Assembly (NCBI GenBank): GCA_965215295.1 | Contig: OZ244045.1 | Span: forward strand, 682,001-746,000 | DNA from: HK1 sp965215295 | Lineage (GTDB): Bacteria > Pseudomonadota > Gammaproteobacteria > HK1 | Direction of reading: 5' to 3' | Length of the DNA stretch: 64,000 nucleotides | In this document: positions 1 through 9,758 of the stretch, piece by piece | Layout of the letters: each line of letters starts with the position of its first letter | How positions within the stretch are numbered: position 1 is the first letter of the stretch | Notes under the pieces: model-generated | Databases searched by the model: none | Told to the model about the DNA's origin: nothing | What the model saw: the letters and a program-made list of their open reading frames with translations, nothing else | Made by a program: the position numbers and the translations under genes

Positions 1-2
1 GC

Positions 3-464
3 GACGCCTCCCTCGGAAAGCTCGACAAGGACGAGTGGGACGCGGTGCTCTCCACGAACCTCGACAGCGTCTTCAACGTGACCAAGCACGTCATCGGCGG
101 AATGACGCGGCGCGGATACGGCCGGATCGTGAACATCTCCTCGCTCAACGGCGTCAAGGGCCAGTTCGGCCAGACGAACTATTCCGCCGCCAAGGCAGGG
201 ATGCACGGCTTCACGATGGCGCTCGCGCGGGAAGTCGCCCGCAAGGGGGTGACCGTGAACACCGTCTCGCCGGGATACATGAACACGAAAATGGTCGAGA
301 CGGTGCCGCGGGAGATCCTCGACCGTATCGTCGAGGAGATTCCGGTGGGGCGCCTTGGCGACACACGCGAGATCGCCGCGCTCGTCGGGTTCCTCTGCTC
401 CGACGAGGCCGCGTTCATCACCGGCGCGAACTACAGCATCAACGGCGGGCACCACATGCACTGA
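3..464 (+). CDS. phaB: acetoacetyl-CoA reductase-like short-chain dehydrogenase, 3' part
   Basis: The 5' end lies outside the window, so only the C-terminal 153 residues are seen. The frame is open from base 3. The fragment carries the short-chain dehydrogenase active site: the Ser in NISSLNG and the YSAAKAG motif (Tyr-x3-Lys), followed by NTVSPGYMNTKMV and the C-terminal SINGGHHMH. The last motifs are typical of NADPH-dependent acetoacetyl-CoA reductase (PhaB), which makes (R)-3-hydroxybutyryl-CoA for polyhydroxybutyrate. A PhaC-like gene and acetyl-CoA synthetase lie nearby, which fits PHA metabolism. Another 3-oxoacyl reductase (FabG-like) is possible but less likely. Confidence 0.85.
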   Translation, partial: DASLGKLDKDEWDAVLSTNLDSVFNVTKHVIGGMTRRGYGRIVNISSLNGVKGQFGQTNYSAAKAGMHGFTMALAREVARKGVTVNTVSPGYMNTKMVETVPREILDRIVEEIPVGRLGDTREIAALVGFLCSDEAAFITGANYSINGGHHMH

Positions 465-612
465 CGGCCGCTGTCCCGGATGGGGGCGCGCGGCTCACGG
501 CGAGCGGTCCCGGGTCGCGGCGGACGCGACAGCGGCATGGCGGCTGCCGCGGCGCGGCGACGACGGCGGGAACGGCAACAGCCACGCAGGCGGTGGCAAT
601 CGGAGGCAACGC

Positions 613-873
613 ATGAAGATCAACGTCACGATGGAGACGACACCGGCCGAGTTTCGGGAATTTCTCGGCCTGCCCGAGGTAGGGCCGTTGCAGGCGGAGA
701 TGATCGAGAAGATCCGCGAGCAGATGCAGGCCGGCGTGGAAGGTTTCGATCCGCTCAGCATGATGCGCCCGTTCATCGCCCCCAACCTCCGGAGCATGGA
801 GGCGATGCAGCGCGCGTTCTGGAACGGCCTCTCCGCGATGGCGACCCCGACCGACCCGAAGCGGGAGGACTGA
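613..873 (+). CDS. small conserved protein (DUF6489-like), next to PHA genes
   Basis: An 86-residue protein starting MKINVTMETTP. A purine-rich ribosome binding site (cggagg) lies 6-7 bases before the ATG. It has a predicted helical body with the motif FLGLPEVGPLQ and a Met-rich stretch (PLSMMRPFI). The opening and the FLGLP motif resemble small proteobacterial proteins grouped as DUF6489; this is recalled from the family, not computed. It lies about 150 bp after phaB on the same strand, so a granule-associated or phasin-like role is possible but unproven. Its last 27 codons and stop are duplicated immediately downstream (see the repeat at 793-976). Confidence 0.65.
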   Translation: MKINVTMETTPAEFREFLGLPEVGPLQAEMIEKIREQMQAGVEGFDPLSMMRPFIAPNLRSMEAMQRAFWNGLSAMATPTDPKRED

Positions 874-976
874 GCGGCCTCGTCAGCATGGAGGCGATGC
901 AGCGCGCGTTCCGGAGCGGCCTCTCCGCGATGGCGACCCCGACCGACCCGAAGCGGGAAGACTGAGCGGCCTCGTC
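793..976 (+). repeat. 92 bp tandem duplication of a gene's 3' end including its stop codon
   Basis: Bases 793-884 are repeated at 885-976 with only a few substitutions (for example ttctggaac against ttccggagc). The first copy is the C-terminal end of the 613-873 gene with its TGA. The second copy keeps an open frame and its own TGA at 963-965. Because the first stop is intact, the second copy is probably untranslated. Confidence 0.9.
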
Positions 977-1076
977 TCCGGCGCGAGAGGCCGAGGCGTT
1001 CGTTCCACTCCGGACTCGTGGCCGCGCGCCGGGTTTCAGCCGCGCATCGGGTTCCGGCGGCTCCGCGCGCCAGGGA

Positions 1077-2507
1077 TTACCGGGCGTTCCGAATCAGCCA
1101 GGCGGCGATGTCGGGCAGCACTTCGGCATGCGCCCGGTGGCTGGCCAGAAGGTCGAAGTGCCCGCCGCGGTACTCCCGGTTCGAGCCGGGCGCGGCCATC
1201 GCCCACTCCTCGAGCGGACTCGAAGCGCCGGGCGGCACGATGCGATCGTCGCGTGCGAAGACGTTCAGCAACGGTGTCGCGAGGCTGGAGAGCGTGTAGC
1301 GGTGGCCGTCGATCGCCGCGCCACCGTCCGCGGCGAACGCATTGTCCCGATAGAAGGCCCGGTAGAGTCCGCGGAACGTCTCTCCGGGGAACGCGGGCGG
1401 GAAGCGCCGGGCCTGCTCGAACCGCGCGACGCGAGCGGCGCCGTCCGCGGAATCCACGCTGTCCAGCAGCGTGAAGAACCCCCCGCCGCACCAGCGCATC
1501 GGCGACGCCGCCGCGAGCAGGGTCGAGACGAGCGCCCCCGGCACGTTGCCGAAGACGTCGACGAGCCGTTCCCCGCCGCAGGCGCGGAGCCAGTCTCCGA
1601 AGCCGTCGTCCCCGGAGGCGAACTCGACCGGGGTCGAGAGGGCGACCAGGGCGCTTGCCTTGCCGGGATGCCGGATGCAGTGGAGCAGCGCCAGCAACCC
1701 GCCGTGAAAATGTCCGGCGAGGGCGGGGCGCGGACCGGTCGTGTGCGCACGGACCGTGTCGAGCGCGCGGTCGATCCGATCGAGCTGGTCGGCGACGGTG
1801 CGCTGCCGATCGGTCTCGTCGGACCGGCCCCAGTCGAGCAGCCAGAATCCGACGCCATGCTGCGCAAGGGTGCGCGCGACGGAGCACCGCGGGTCGAGAT
1901 CGAAGATGCGCGTACCGGTCGTGAAGCCGGGGACCGCCAGCACGGAGGCGCGGACCGCCCGGCCGGCCGGGTACCGGATCAGCGCCGCATTGCCGTCGCG
2001 CGCGACCACCTCGGTGTCCGCCGGGGTGTCCGCCGGCATCGAGTCGCCGCGTTGCGGGTGTGCATGAGGCGGTGTCGAATCCAGGGCGCGGACGATGCGT
2101 GACGCGGCGGCGCGGTCGTGTTCCAGCCAGTCGAGGATGGCGGCGGCGGCGGCGCGCCGGGCCTGATCGAACTCGGGGCTCGACGCGAATTCCCGGAACG
2201 AGTCGTCGATCCGTCCCGCAAGCTCGGCATGGCGCTCACCGGGTCCGGAGTCCGTGCCGTCGGTCCGCAGGGTGGCGAGTCGTCTCGCCGCGTCGCGGGC
2301 GAATGCACCGGTCGGGCGGGCGAGGTCGGCCATCGCGCGCGCGACGGCCTGTGCGTGAGCGGTCGGCTCGATCTCCCGCATCACCGCCGCCAGCGGCCCG
2401 ACCCACGATCCGAGCAGCATCGAGAATGCCTCGCCGAGGTCGCCGAACCGTTCCCGGACGTGCGCGTCGCGGGCGAGTCCGTCCCGGGCGGCGAGGAGCG
2501 TCTGCAC
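1077..2507 (-). CDS. PhaC-like alpha/beta hydrolase lacking the catalytic cysteine
   Basis: A 476-residue protein with a GTG start. Residues 1 to about 165 are helical, in the position of a PhaC N-terminal or PhaE-like domain. From about residue 180 it has the PHA-synthase fold: a VLAVPGF strand, an IFDLDP motif, and FWLLDWGRSD. The lipase-like box, normally G-x-C-x-G-G in PhaC, reads GHFHGG, so residue 267 is Phe (TTT) where the nucleophilic Cys is expected. The acid (ARDDRIVPP) and His (GGHFDL) regions are kept. It is therefore either a non-catalytic paralogue or a partner of an active synthase elsewhere. A one-base change from TGT, or a sequence error, is also possible. It is convergent with phaB and lies downstream of acsA on the same strand. 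Confidence 0.75.
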   Translation of the reverse strand: MQTLLAARDGLARDAHVRERFGDLGEAFSMLLGSWVGPLAAVMREIEPTAHAQAVARAMADLARPTGAFARDAARRLATLRTDGTDSGPGERHAELAGRIDDSFREFASSPEFDQARRAAAAAILDWLEHDRAAASRIVRALDSTPPHAHPQRGDSMPADTPADTEVVARDGNAALIRYPAGRAVRASVLAVPGFTTGTRIFDLDPRCSVARTLAQHGVGFWLLDWGRSDETDRQRTVADQLDRIDRALDTVRAHTTGPRPALAGHFHGGLLALLHCIRHPGKASALVALSTPVEFASGDDGFGDWLRACGGERLVDVFGNVPGALVSTLLAAASPMRWCGGGFFTLLDSVDSADGAARVARFEQARRFPPAFPGETFRGLYRAFYRDNAFAADGGAAIDGHRYTLSSLATPLLNVFARDDRIVPPGASSPLEEWAMAAPGSNREYRGGHFDLLASHRAHAEVLPDIAAWLIRNAR

Positions 2508-2520
2508 CTGCTCCCACGCG

Positions 2521-2712
2521 TGAGGGGGAATCCCGCTTTCCGGCAGCGAGGCTTTCCCGTCCCGAACCTGCTCCGGCGCGTGAGGGGGGCTCCCGTTTTC
2601 CGGCAGCGAGGCTTTCCCGTCCCGGACCTGCTCCGGCGCGCGAGGAGGAATCCCGCTTTCCGGCAGCGAGGCTTTCCCGTCCCGGACCTGCTTCGACGCG
2701 CGAGGGGGGCTC
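2521..2712 (-). repeat. 60 bp tandem repeat between acsA and the PhaC-like gene
   Basis: There are three full copies (2521-2580, 2581-2640, 2641-2700) plus a partial fourth. All carry the core ccggcagcgaggctttcccg. The unit length is 20 codons. On the minus strand the phaC frame stays open through all copies, coding EQVRDGKASLPESG-type units, but it has no usual start codon upstream of GTG 2507. The repeat is therefore probably an untranslated leader. Confidence 0.9.
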
Positions 2713-2763
2713 CCCGGGAGCCCGTCCGCGGTCCCTGGTCCGGTCCTTGCCTCGTCGGTCCGG

Positions 2764-4704
<1,941 letters not shown>

Positions 4705-4871
4705 GGCTCCTCCTCGAATCCCTGCTCTCGGTTGCGGTCGACAACGGGGAATCCTACTTCAACGCGGTGGTGCAGGTAATCCGGCCGGGGTCCGTCTCGC
4801 CGCGGCCGGATCGACTCCGTTCCGGCGACCTGCCGTGATGGCCGACGTGGGGGGGATTGCCGGGCCTTCGG

Positions 4872-6362
4872 TCAGTCGGCGGCGGGCGCGGCGGGGGCAT
4901 GCACGGGGAGTCGAAAGCTGAACGCGGTGCCCTGGCCCAGGGTGCTCTCGACTTCGAGCCGGGCTCCGTGCAGTTCCACGATGCGTTTCGCGATCGCGAG
5001 GCCGAGTCCGGCGTGGGCGTTGCCTCGGTGCGGGTTTCCGGCCTGGTAGAAGCGATCGAAGATCCGGGGGAGGTGTTCGGGAGCGATGCCCGGCCCGTTG
5101 TCGGCGATCGTGACCCGCACCGCGTCCCCGTCGGAGACGATCGGGATGCGGATGGCGCCCCCGGACGGCGTATGCGAGAGCGCGTTGTCGATCAGGTTCT
5201 CGAGCACGCGTTCGACGAGCGCGATGTCCGCGTCGACCATCGGCTGTCCCTCGCCGGCGTCCATGTCGATCGTCGAGCCGCGGCGTTCCGCCTCCAACCG
5301 GAATTTCTGCACGATGTCGTTGACGAGTTCGGCGAGCGCGATCGGTTCGTATTCGGGCGTCTGCTCGCGTGCGTCCAGCTTCGCGAGTTCGAAGAGGTCT
5401 CCGACGAGGCGGCGCAGCCGCTCGCTCTGGTCGAGGGCCACCGCGAGGTAGCGTTTCCGCTCGGCCGGGTCGAGCTCCGCGTCCTTGAGCTTCAGCGTCT
5501 CGATGTAGCCGTGCAGCGTCGCGAGTGGCGTGCGCAGGTCGTGCGAGACGTGCGCGACCATCTCCCGGCGCAACGCGTCGGTCCTCTCCAGGGCCTCGAT
5601 CTGCTCGCCGATCCGGGCCGCCATCTCGTCGTACGCCCGTCCGAGCTGGGCGATCTCGTCACCGTCCCCCGGACCGGGGGTCGCGAACGGTTCGAAGCTG
5701 CGAAACCCCCGCGCCCGGAACTGATCGATGTGGTTGGTGAGGCGGCGCAGCCTGCGGGTCATCGCGCGCAGCACCACGAGGCCGGCCAGCACGCCCACCA
5801 CGAGGCTGACGACGAGGGCGATCCCGCTGTAGCGCGCGATGAAGCTCGTATGCAGCAACGTCGCGATCGAGTCCACGCGCTCTCCGAGGAGGACCACGTA
5901 GAGATAGCCCTCCGGATTCCGCTCGCTCGGCACCGGAGTGACGGAGAACGCCTTCCGCCCGTCGTGGCTGCGCGGGTCGTCGCCGAGCAGGGGGTAGGCG
6001 TCGGCGCCGGCAAGGAACGCGTGGATCGGGTCGAGCGACACGCTCCTGCGCTTGACGACGCCGGGGTCCGCGGAGAAGGAGAGGATGCGGCCTTCCGGGT
6101 CGAGGAGGTAGATCTCGATGCCCGGATTGATGGTCATGTAGTCGTGGAACATCTCCTTCAGCGCCGACTCGTTGATGCGTCCCTCCTCGACGAGATTGCG
6201 GTCGGCGACCAGGTCGCGGGCGAGGCCGCGGTTGAGGCGTTGCTCGGTCACCTGCAGGTGGTGCCGCGTCGCAAAGACGGTGAGGGCCGCATAGAGGACG
6301 GCGATCGCGAGCACGATGGCGACGAGCGCGACCGCGAGCTTTGCGTAGAGGGTCCGGATCAT
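4872..6362 (-). CDS. sensor histidine kinase with HAMP domain
   Basis: A 496-residue two-component kinase. A membrane helix lies at about residues 7-29, followed by a periplasmic sensor segment of roughly 135 residues, a second helix at about 165-188, and then HAMP. The dimerisation domain has the phospho-accepting His274 in AHVSHDLRTPL. The ATPase domain has the N box (NLIDNALSHTP), DNGPGI and the G box (GLGLAIAKRIVE). The ATG at 6362 (MIRTLYAKLAV) was chosen because it gives a clean first membrane helix. A start at 6494 would add 44 Pro-rich residues made of the 72 bp repeat. It lies downstream of the response regulator in the same operon; the signal is unknown. Confidence 0.93.
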   Translation of the reverse strand: MIRTLYAKLAVALVAIVLAIAVLYAALTVFATRHHLQVTEQRLNRGLARDLVADRNLVEEGRINESALKEMFHDYMTINPGIEIYLLDPEGRILSFSADPGVVKRRSVSLDPIHAFLAGADAYPLLGDDPRSHDGRKAFSVTPVPSERNPEGYLYVVLLGERVDSIATLLHTSFIARYSGIALVVSLVVGVLAGLVVLRAMTRRLRRLTNHIDQFRARGFRSFEPFATPGPGDGDEIAQLGRAYDEMAARIGEQIEALERTDALRREMVAHVSHDLRTPLATLHGYIETLKLKDAELDPAERKRYLAVALDQSERLRRLVGDLFELAKLDAREQTPEYEPIALAELVNDIVQKFRLEAERRGSTIDMDAGEGQPMVDADIALVERVLENLIDNALSHTPSGGAIRIPIVSDGDAVRVTIADNGPGIAPEHLPRIFDRFYQAGNPHRGNAHAGLGLAIAKRIVELHGARLEVESTLGQGTAFSFRLPVHAPAAPAAD

Positions 6363-6534
6363 CGGCCGGGCGCCCGCATGTCTCTCGGGCCTTGGACATG
6401 GCGGCACTGCCGGCCAAGGCACGTCCGGATCGTCGGGCCGGGCGCCCGCACGCCTCTCGGGCCCTGGACATGGCGGCATTGCCGGCCGGGGCACGTCCGG
6501 ATCGTCGGGCCGGGTGTCCGCATGTCTCTCAGGA
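6361..6534 (-). repeat. 72 bp tandem repeat filling the junction between regulator and kinase genes
   Basis: About 2.5 copies start at 6361, 6429 and 6501. Each contains gggccgggcgcccgc and ggacatggcgg; the first copy is 4 bases shorter. The array runs from the kinase start codon to the stop region of the response regulator. It therefore makes up the whole intergenic space and may be transcribed within the operon. Confidence 0.85.
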
Positions 6535-7257
6535 ACCGCCGCCGGCGCCGAGACGATCGGAGAACTTGTAGCCCACTCCCCACACCGTGAGGATGTACTC
6601 CGGCTTGGAGGGGTCGGTCTCGATCTTCGCCCGCAGGCGGTTGATGTGCGAGTTCACGGTGTGCTCGTATCCCTCGTGGTTGTAGCCCCAGACCTGGTCG
6701 AGCAGCCGTGCGCGGTTGAACACCTGTCCCGGCTGGCGCGCGAAGTGCACGAGCAGATCGAACTCCCGGGCGGTGAGGGTGACTTCGCGGTCGCCGACGC
6801 TCACGCGGCGCTTGCCGGTATCGATCCGGAGCGGGCCCCGCTCGATGGTTTCGGGGACGCTCGCCGCGCTGGCCGGGGAGGAGAGGGCCTCGACGCGGCG
6901 GAACAGCGCCTTCACCCGCGCCTGGAGCTCGCGCACGCTGAACGGCTTCGCGAGATAGTCGTCCGCTCCCATCTCGAGTCCGAGGACGCGGTCGAGCTCG
7001 GTCGACTTCGCGGTCAGCATCAGGATCGGCACGTAGCCGGGGAGGGTCCGGATCTCGCGGCATACCGTGAGGCCGTCCATCTCCGGGAGCATCAGGTCGA
7101 GCACCACGAGGTCGTAGCGGCGGCCGGCCGCGAGCTCCAGGCCGCGCCGCCCGTCGGCGGCGATGTCCGCCTCGCACTGGACGTCGCGAAGATGCAGCTT
7201 GACGAGGGTGGCGATCTCGCGGTTGTCCTCGATGATGAGGGCGCGGCGCGTGCTCAT
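6529..7257 (-). CDS. OmpR-family response regulator
   Basis: A 242-residue DNA-binding regulator. The N-terminal receiver domain has an acidic pocket (IIEDN), the phospho-accepting Asp54 in VVLDLMLPEMDG and the conserved Lys in DDYLAKPF. After a short linker comes a C-terminal winged helix of the OmpR/PhoB type (LTAREFDLLVHFARQPGQV, ending in WGVGYKF). I chose the ATG at 7257 (MSTRRALII), which places the first beta strand at the usual distance. An ORF start at 7293 would add 12 residues. It is the first gene of a two-gene operon with the kinase at 4872-6362. Its target genes cannot be read from the window. Confidence 0.94.
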   Translation of the reverse strand: MSTRRALIIEDNREIATLVKLHLRDVQCEADIAADGRRGLELAAGRRYDLVVLDLMLPEMDGLTVCREIRTLPGYVPILMLTAKSTELDRVLGLEMGADDYLAKPFSVRELQARVKALFRRVEALSSPASAASVPETIERGPLRIDTGKRRVSVGDREVTLTAREFDLLVHFARQPGQVFNRARLLDQVWGYNHEGYEHTVNSHINRLRAKIETDPSKPEYILTVWGVGYKFSDRLGAGGGS

Positions 7258-7439
7258 GGTCCGAACGGCTCGTTGCCCATCCCCTCTCCGCATTCCCTCG
7301 ATCTCAGGTTTCGACCCGCGACGGGAACCGCGGTTCGGCCGTGCCCCGGCTCCGCGTTATGCTGCGGCATCGCTGATTCGCTTCGGTGGTCGAGTGTCGG
7401 CATTTACCCGCTCGCTTTTTGTAGCAGGGTGCCATCTGT

Positions 7440-7829
7440 CTACGCGTTGATATATTCTCTCCTATACCAAGTAATCAAGTGTCTGTACTCTGGGTTGATT
7501 TTGTTGGAATCCGGATGTGTCGGGCCGGTCTTGTCCCGAGCATCGCTTTCACTATCACGCTGCTTGTAGAGTCTGAAGCCGCCGTGTTCTCCCCGAACTA
7601 GATAGCGATTACGACTGCCACCAGGGCCAGGATTGGTGCGGTTTTCTTGTCGATCTTCGGAATTTACGAGGTGTCCGTAGATCATCACCGACGGAACGGT
7701 CTCGCCAAATAGCTCCAGTACTTTGGAGTCTATCTGCGATTTCTCCACGAATATGTTCGCTTTGGTTCCAGGATGAAGGAGTGATGCCACCGCCACCCAG
7801 ATCATATCCATCTTAGTCACCTTAGTCAC
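7440..7829 (-). CDS. hypothetical protein, DUF7669-like winged-helix domain
   Basis: A 129-residue protein with a GTG start, preceded by a good ribosome binding site (aaggag) at 6 bases spacing. The region around VAVASLLHPG to TVPSVMIYGHLVN looks like a winged helix. It is followed by RNRYLVRGEHGGFRLYK, a YRYLxRxxxGxYRLY signature I associate with DUF7669 proteins, some of which sit near restriction systems. That assignment is from memory and tentative. The gene is markedly AT-richer than its neighbours and is not obviously in an operon, which suggests horizontal transfer. Confidence 0.6.
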   Translation of the reverse strand: MTKVTKMDMIWVAVASLLHPGTKANIFVEKSQIDSKVLELFGETVPSVMIYGHLVNSEDRQENRTNPGPGGSRNRYLVRGEHGGFRLYKQRDSESDARDKTGPTHPDSNKINPEYRHLITWYRREYINA

Positions 7830-7897
7830 AGCATGCTCCTTGAGTGTCTAACGCTTGAATTCATCGGCCTGTGCAGTTTTGCACGCATATCCGTCCA

Positions 7898-8449
7898 TTA
7901 GACTGTTCCCTTGATTAGGTCAGCGACCTGGCGAATGAGATCAGTCTGACACGATTCAATGAGCCGTACATACTCCTGATCGTCGAAGAGAGAACGACGA
8001 TATTCATGGGTAAGCGTTATCCGCCGAGAATCGCTTTCTGTCTTCACAATGACATCCACATCACACTTGAATCTCCTCTCTCTTCCTAAGATGAACAAAT
8101 TAACAAAGACGATGTCATCCGCCACGATTTTATATATAAAAAACCCTACTCTGAGTACAGAAATATCTATCCGTCTGGACGTCCCGACTGCAACTATTGA
8201 GTTTCTCATTTTAGAAACAAATACCTCATGAAGTGGTGGCTCAAAACCGATATGATGTATTGGTGCCCAACCATTTACATAGATTATGTCGCTGGTCCTG
8301 ACTTTAGTTTCCGTGGCTAGATTGTCAACGATCATTGTTTTGACCGGAACTTGGTACGATTCGGATGCTCTGTCATTCAAGAGAATCGGCTGTACGGCGC
8401 AACCTCCGAGCATCAACGTCAGTGCCGTGAGTGCCAGGATTTTTTTCAT
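7898..8449 (-). CDS. small AT-rich lipoprotein of unknown function
   Basis: A 183-residue protein. The N terminus MKKILALTALTLMLGGC is a type II signal peptide with lipobox LGGC, so the mature protein is probably lipid-anchored at Cys17. The ATG at 8449 has a ribosome binding site (ggag) 7 bases upstream. I do not recognise a family. The body alternates beta-rich stretches (RIDISVLRVGFFIYKI; CDVDVIVKTES) with a charged C-terminal helix, reminiscent of small outer-membrane assembly lipoproteins, but this is only an impression. Base composition is AT-rich like the 7440-7829 gene. It lies downstream of the alcohol dehydrogenase gene on the same strand. Confidence 0.75.
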   Translation of the reverse strand: MKKILALTALTLMLGGCAVQPILLNDRASESYQVPVKTMIVDNLATETKVRTSDIIYVNGWAPIHHIGFEPPLHEVFVSKMRNSIVAVGTSRRIDISVLRVGFFIYKIVADDIVFVNLFILGRERRFKCDVDVIVKTESDSRRITLTHEYRRSLFDDQEYVRLIESCQTDLIRQVADLIKGTV

Positions 8450-8526
8450 TCTTGATCTCCGAGAAATTGTGATATAACCAATGGATGACGGCCCGGGTCG
8501 CAGTGCGACGCCGCCGCGGTTCAGGC

Positions 8527-9714
8527 TCAGCCGATCCGGAGCCTCCCTCCGATCGCACTCTCGAAGAGAAATTCCAGGGCTGGTGTCGTCAGCGTCACCG
8601 GGTTCGTCGCCGACGATGGATCGACCAGCGCCATCGGAGCCAGCCGGGACGTGGCCGCCGATGGAACCCCGATGTCGGCCAGCGTGTGCGGAATCCCGAT
8701 CCGCTCCCGGAGTTCCAGAACCCACCGCACCACTCCCTCGAAATCCGTCTCGCCAAGCCCCAGGCAGCGCGCGAGATCCGCCGTCTTCGCCTCGATGGCC
8801 GGGCGGTTGAATTCGAGCACGTAGGGCATTACCACCGCGTTGGTGAGACCGTGGTGGGTGCCGTACAGGGCGCTGCACGGATGGCTCATCGAGTGCATCG
8901 CGCCGAGCCCCTTCTGGAACGCGGTCGCACCCATCGAGGCGGCCACCTGCATGTGGGCGCGGGCGGCGAGGTCGGCGCCGTCCTCGCAGGCTGCCGGGAG
9001 CCACTCCTTCACCAGCCGGAGCCCTTCGAGCGCGATCCCCTGCGCCATCGGATGGAAGACCGGCGAGCAGTACGCTTCGAGGGAGTGGGAGAGGGCGTCC
9101 ATCCCCACCGCGGCGGTGAGGTGGGCCGGGAGCCCGACGGTGAGCTCGGGGTCCGCGATCACCGCGACCGGCATCATCTTCGGATGGAAGATGATCTTCT
9201 TGGTCCGATCCTGCGGGTCCGTGATCACCGACGCGCGCCCGACCTCCGAGCCGGTGCCCGACGTGGTGGGCACCGCGACCACCGGAGCGATCCCGTCGGG
9301 GTCGGCGCGGGTCCACCAGTCCTCGCGGTCCTCGAAGTCCCACAGGGGCCTCGTCTGGCCCCGCATCAGCGCCACCGCCTTCGCGACGTCGAGCGCGCTG
9401 CCGCCGCCGAACCCGATCACGCCGTCGTGGCCGCCGTCGCGGAACGCCCGCACGCCTTGCGCGACGTCCGACTCCACGGGGTTGGCGCAGACATCGGAGA
9501 AGACCGAACAGGCGAGCCCCGCGTCGCGGCACGACTGCGCCGCATCCGCCACCATCGGCATCGCCGCGAGCCCCGGGTCGGTGACCAGCAACGGGCGCGT
9601 GATCCCGAACTCGCGGCAGGTCCGCGCGAGCTCCCGGATCCGCCCCGGCCCGAAGCGGACCGACGTGGGAAAGCTCCAGTCGCCGGCGAGGGTGTGCGGA
9701 TCGATCAGGGTCAT
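8527..9714 (-). CDS. iron-containing alcohol dehydrogenase
   Basis: A 395-residue group III (Fe-dependent) dehydrogenase. The NAD(P)-binding loop GFGGGSALDVAKA and the PTTSGTGSEV motif are present. So are the metal-binding histidine segments: GMDALSHSLEAYCSPVFHP and the downstream GAMHSMSHPCSALYGTHHG. The ATG at 9714 (MTLIDPHTL) was preferred to the upstream ATG at 9804, because the extra 30 residues are not like the family. The substrate cannot be told from the sequence. It sits between AT-rich or atypical genes but itself has the high GC of the chromosome. Confidence 0.92.
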   Translation of the reverse strand: MTLIDPHTLAGDWSFPTSVRFGPGRIRELARTCREFGITRPLLVTDPGLAAMPMVADAAQSCRDAGLACSVFSDVCANPVESDVAQGVRAFRDGGHDGVIGFGGGSALDVAKAVALMRGQTRPLWDFEDREDWWTRADPDGIAPVVAVPTTSGTGSEVGRASVITDPQDRTKKIIFHPKMMPVAVIADPELTVGLPAHLTAAVGMDALSHSLEAYCSPVFHPMAQGIALEGLRLVKEWLPAACEDGADLAARAHMQVAASMGATAFQKGLGAMHSMSHPCSALYGTHHGLTNAVVMPYVLEFNRPAIEAKTADLARCLGLGETDFEGVVRWVLELRERIGIPHTLADIGVPSAATSRLAPMALVDPSSATNPVTLTTPALEFLFESAIGGRLRIG

Positions 9715-9758
9715 GAGCGTGCTCTCGGGGTCGATCGGAGGGTGGTGACAACAGGCCC

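Noticed and set aside
2521..2712. possible CRISPR array (regular 60 bp repeats)
   Set aside because: Repeats are directly adjacent with no unique spacers, and there are no cas genes.
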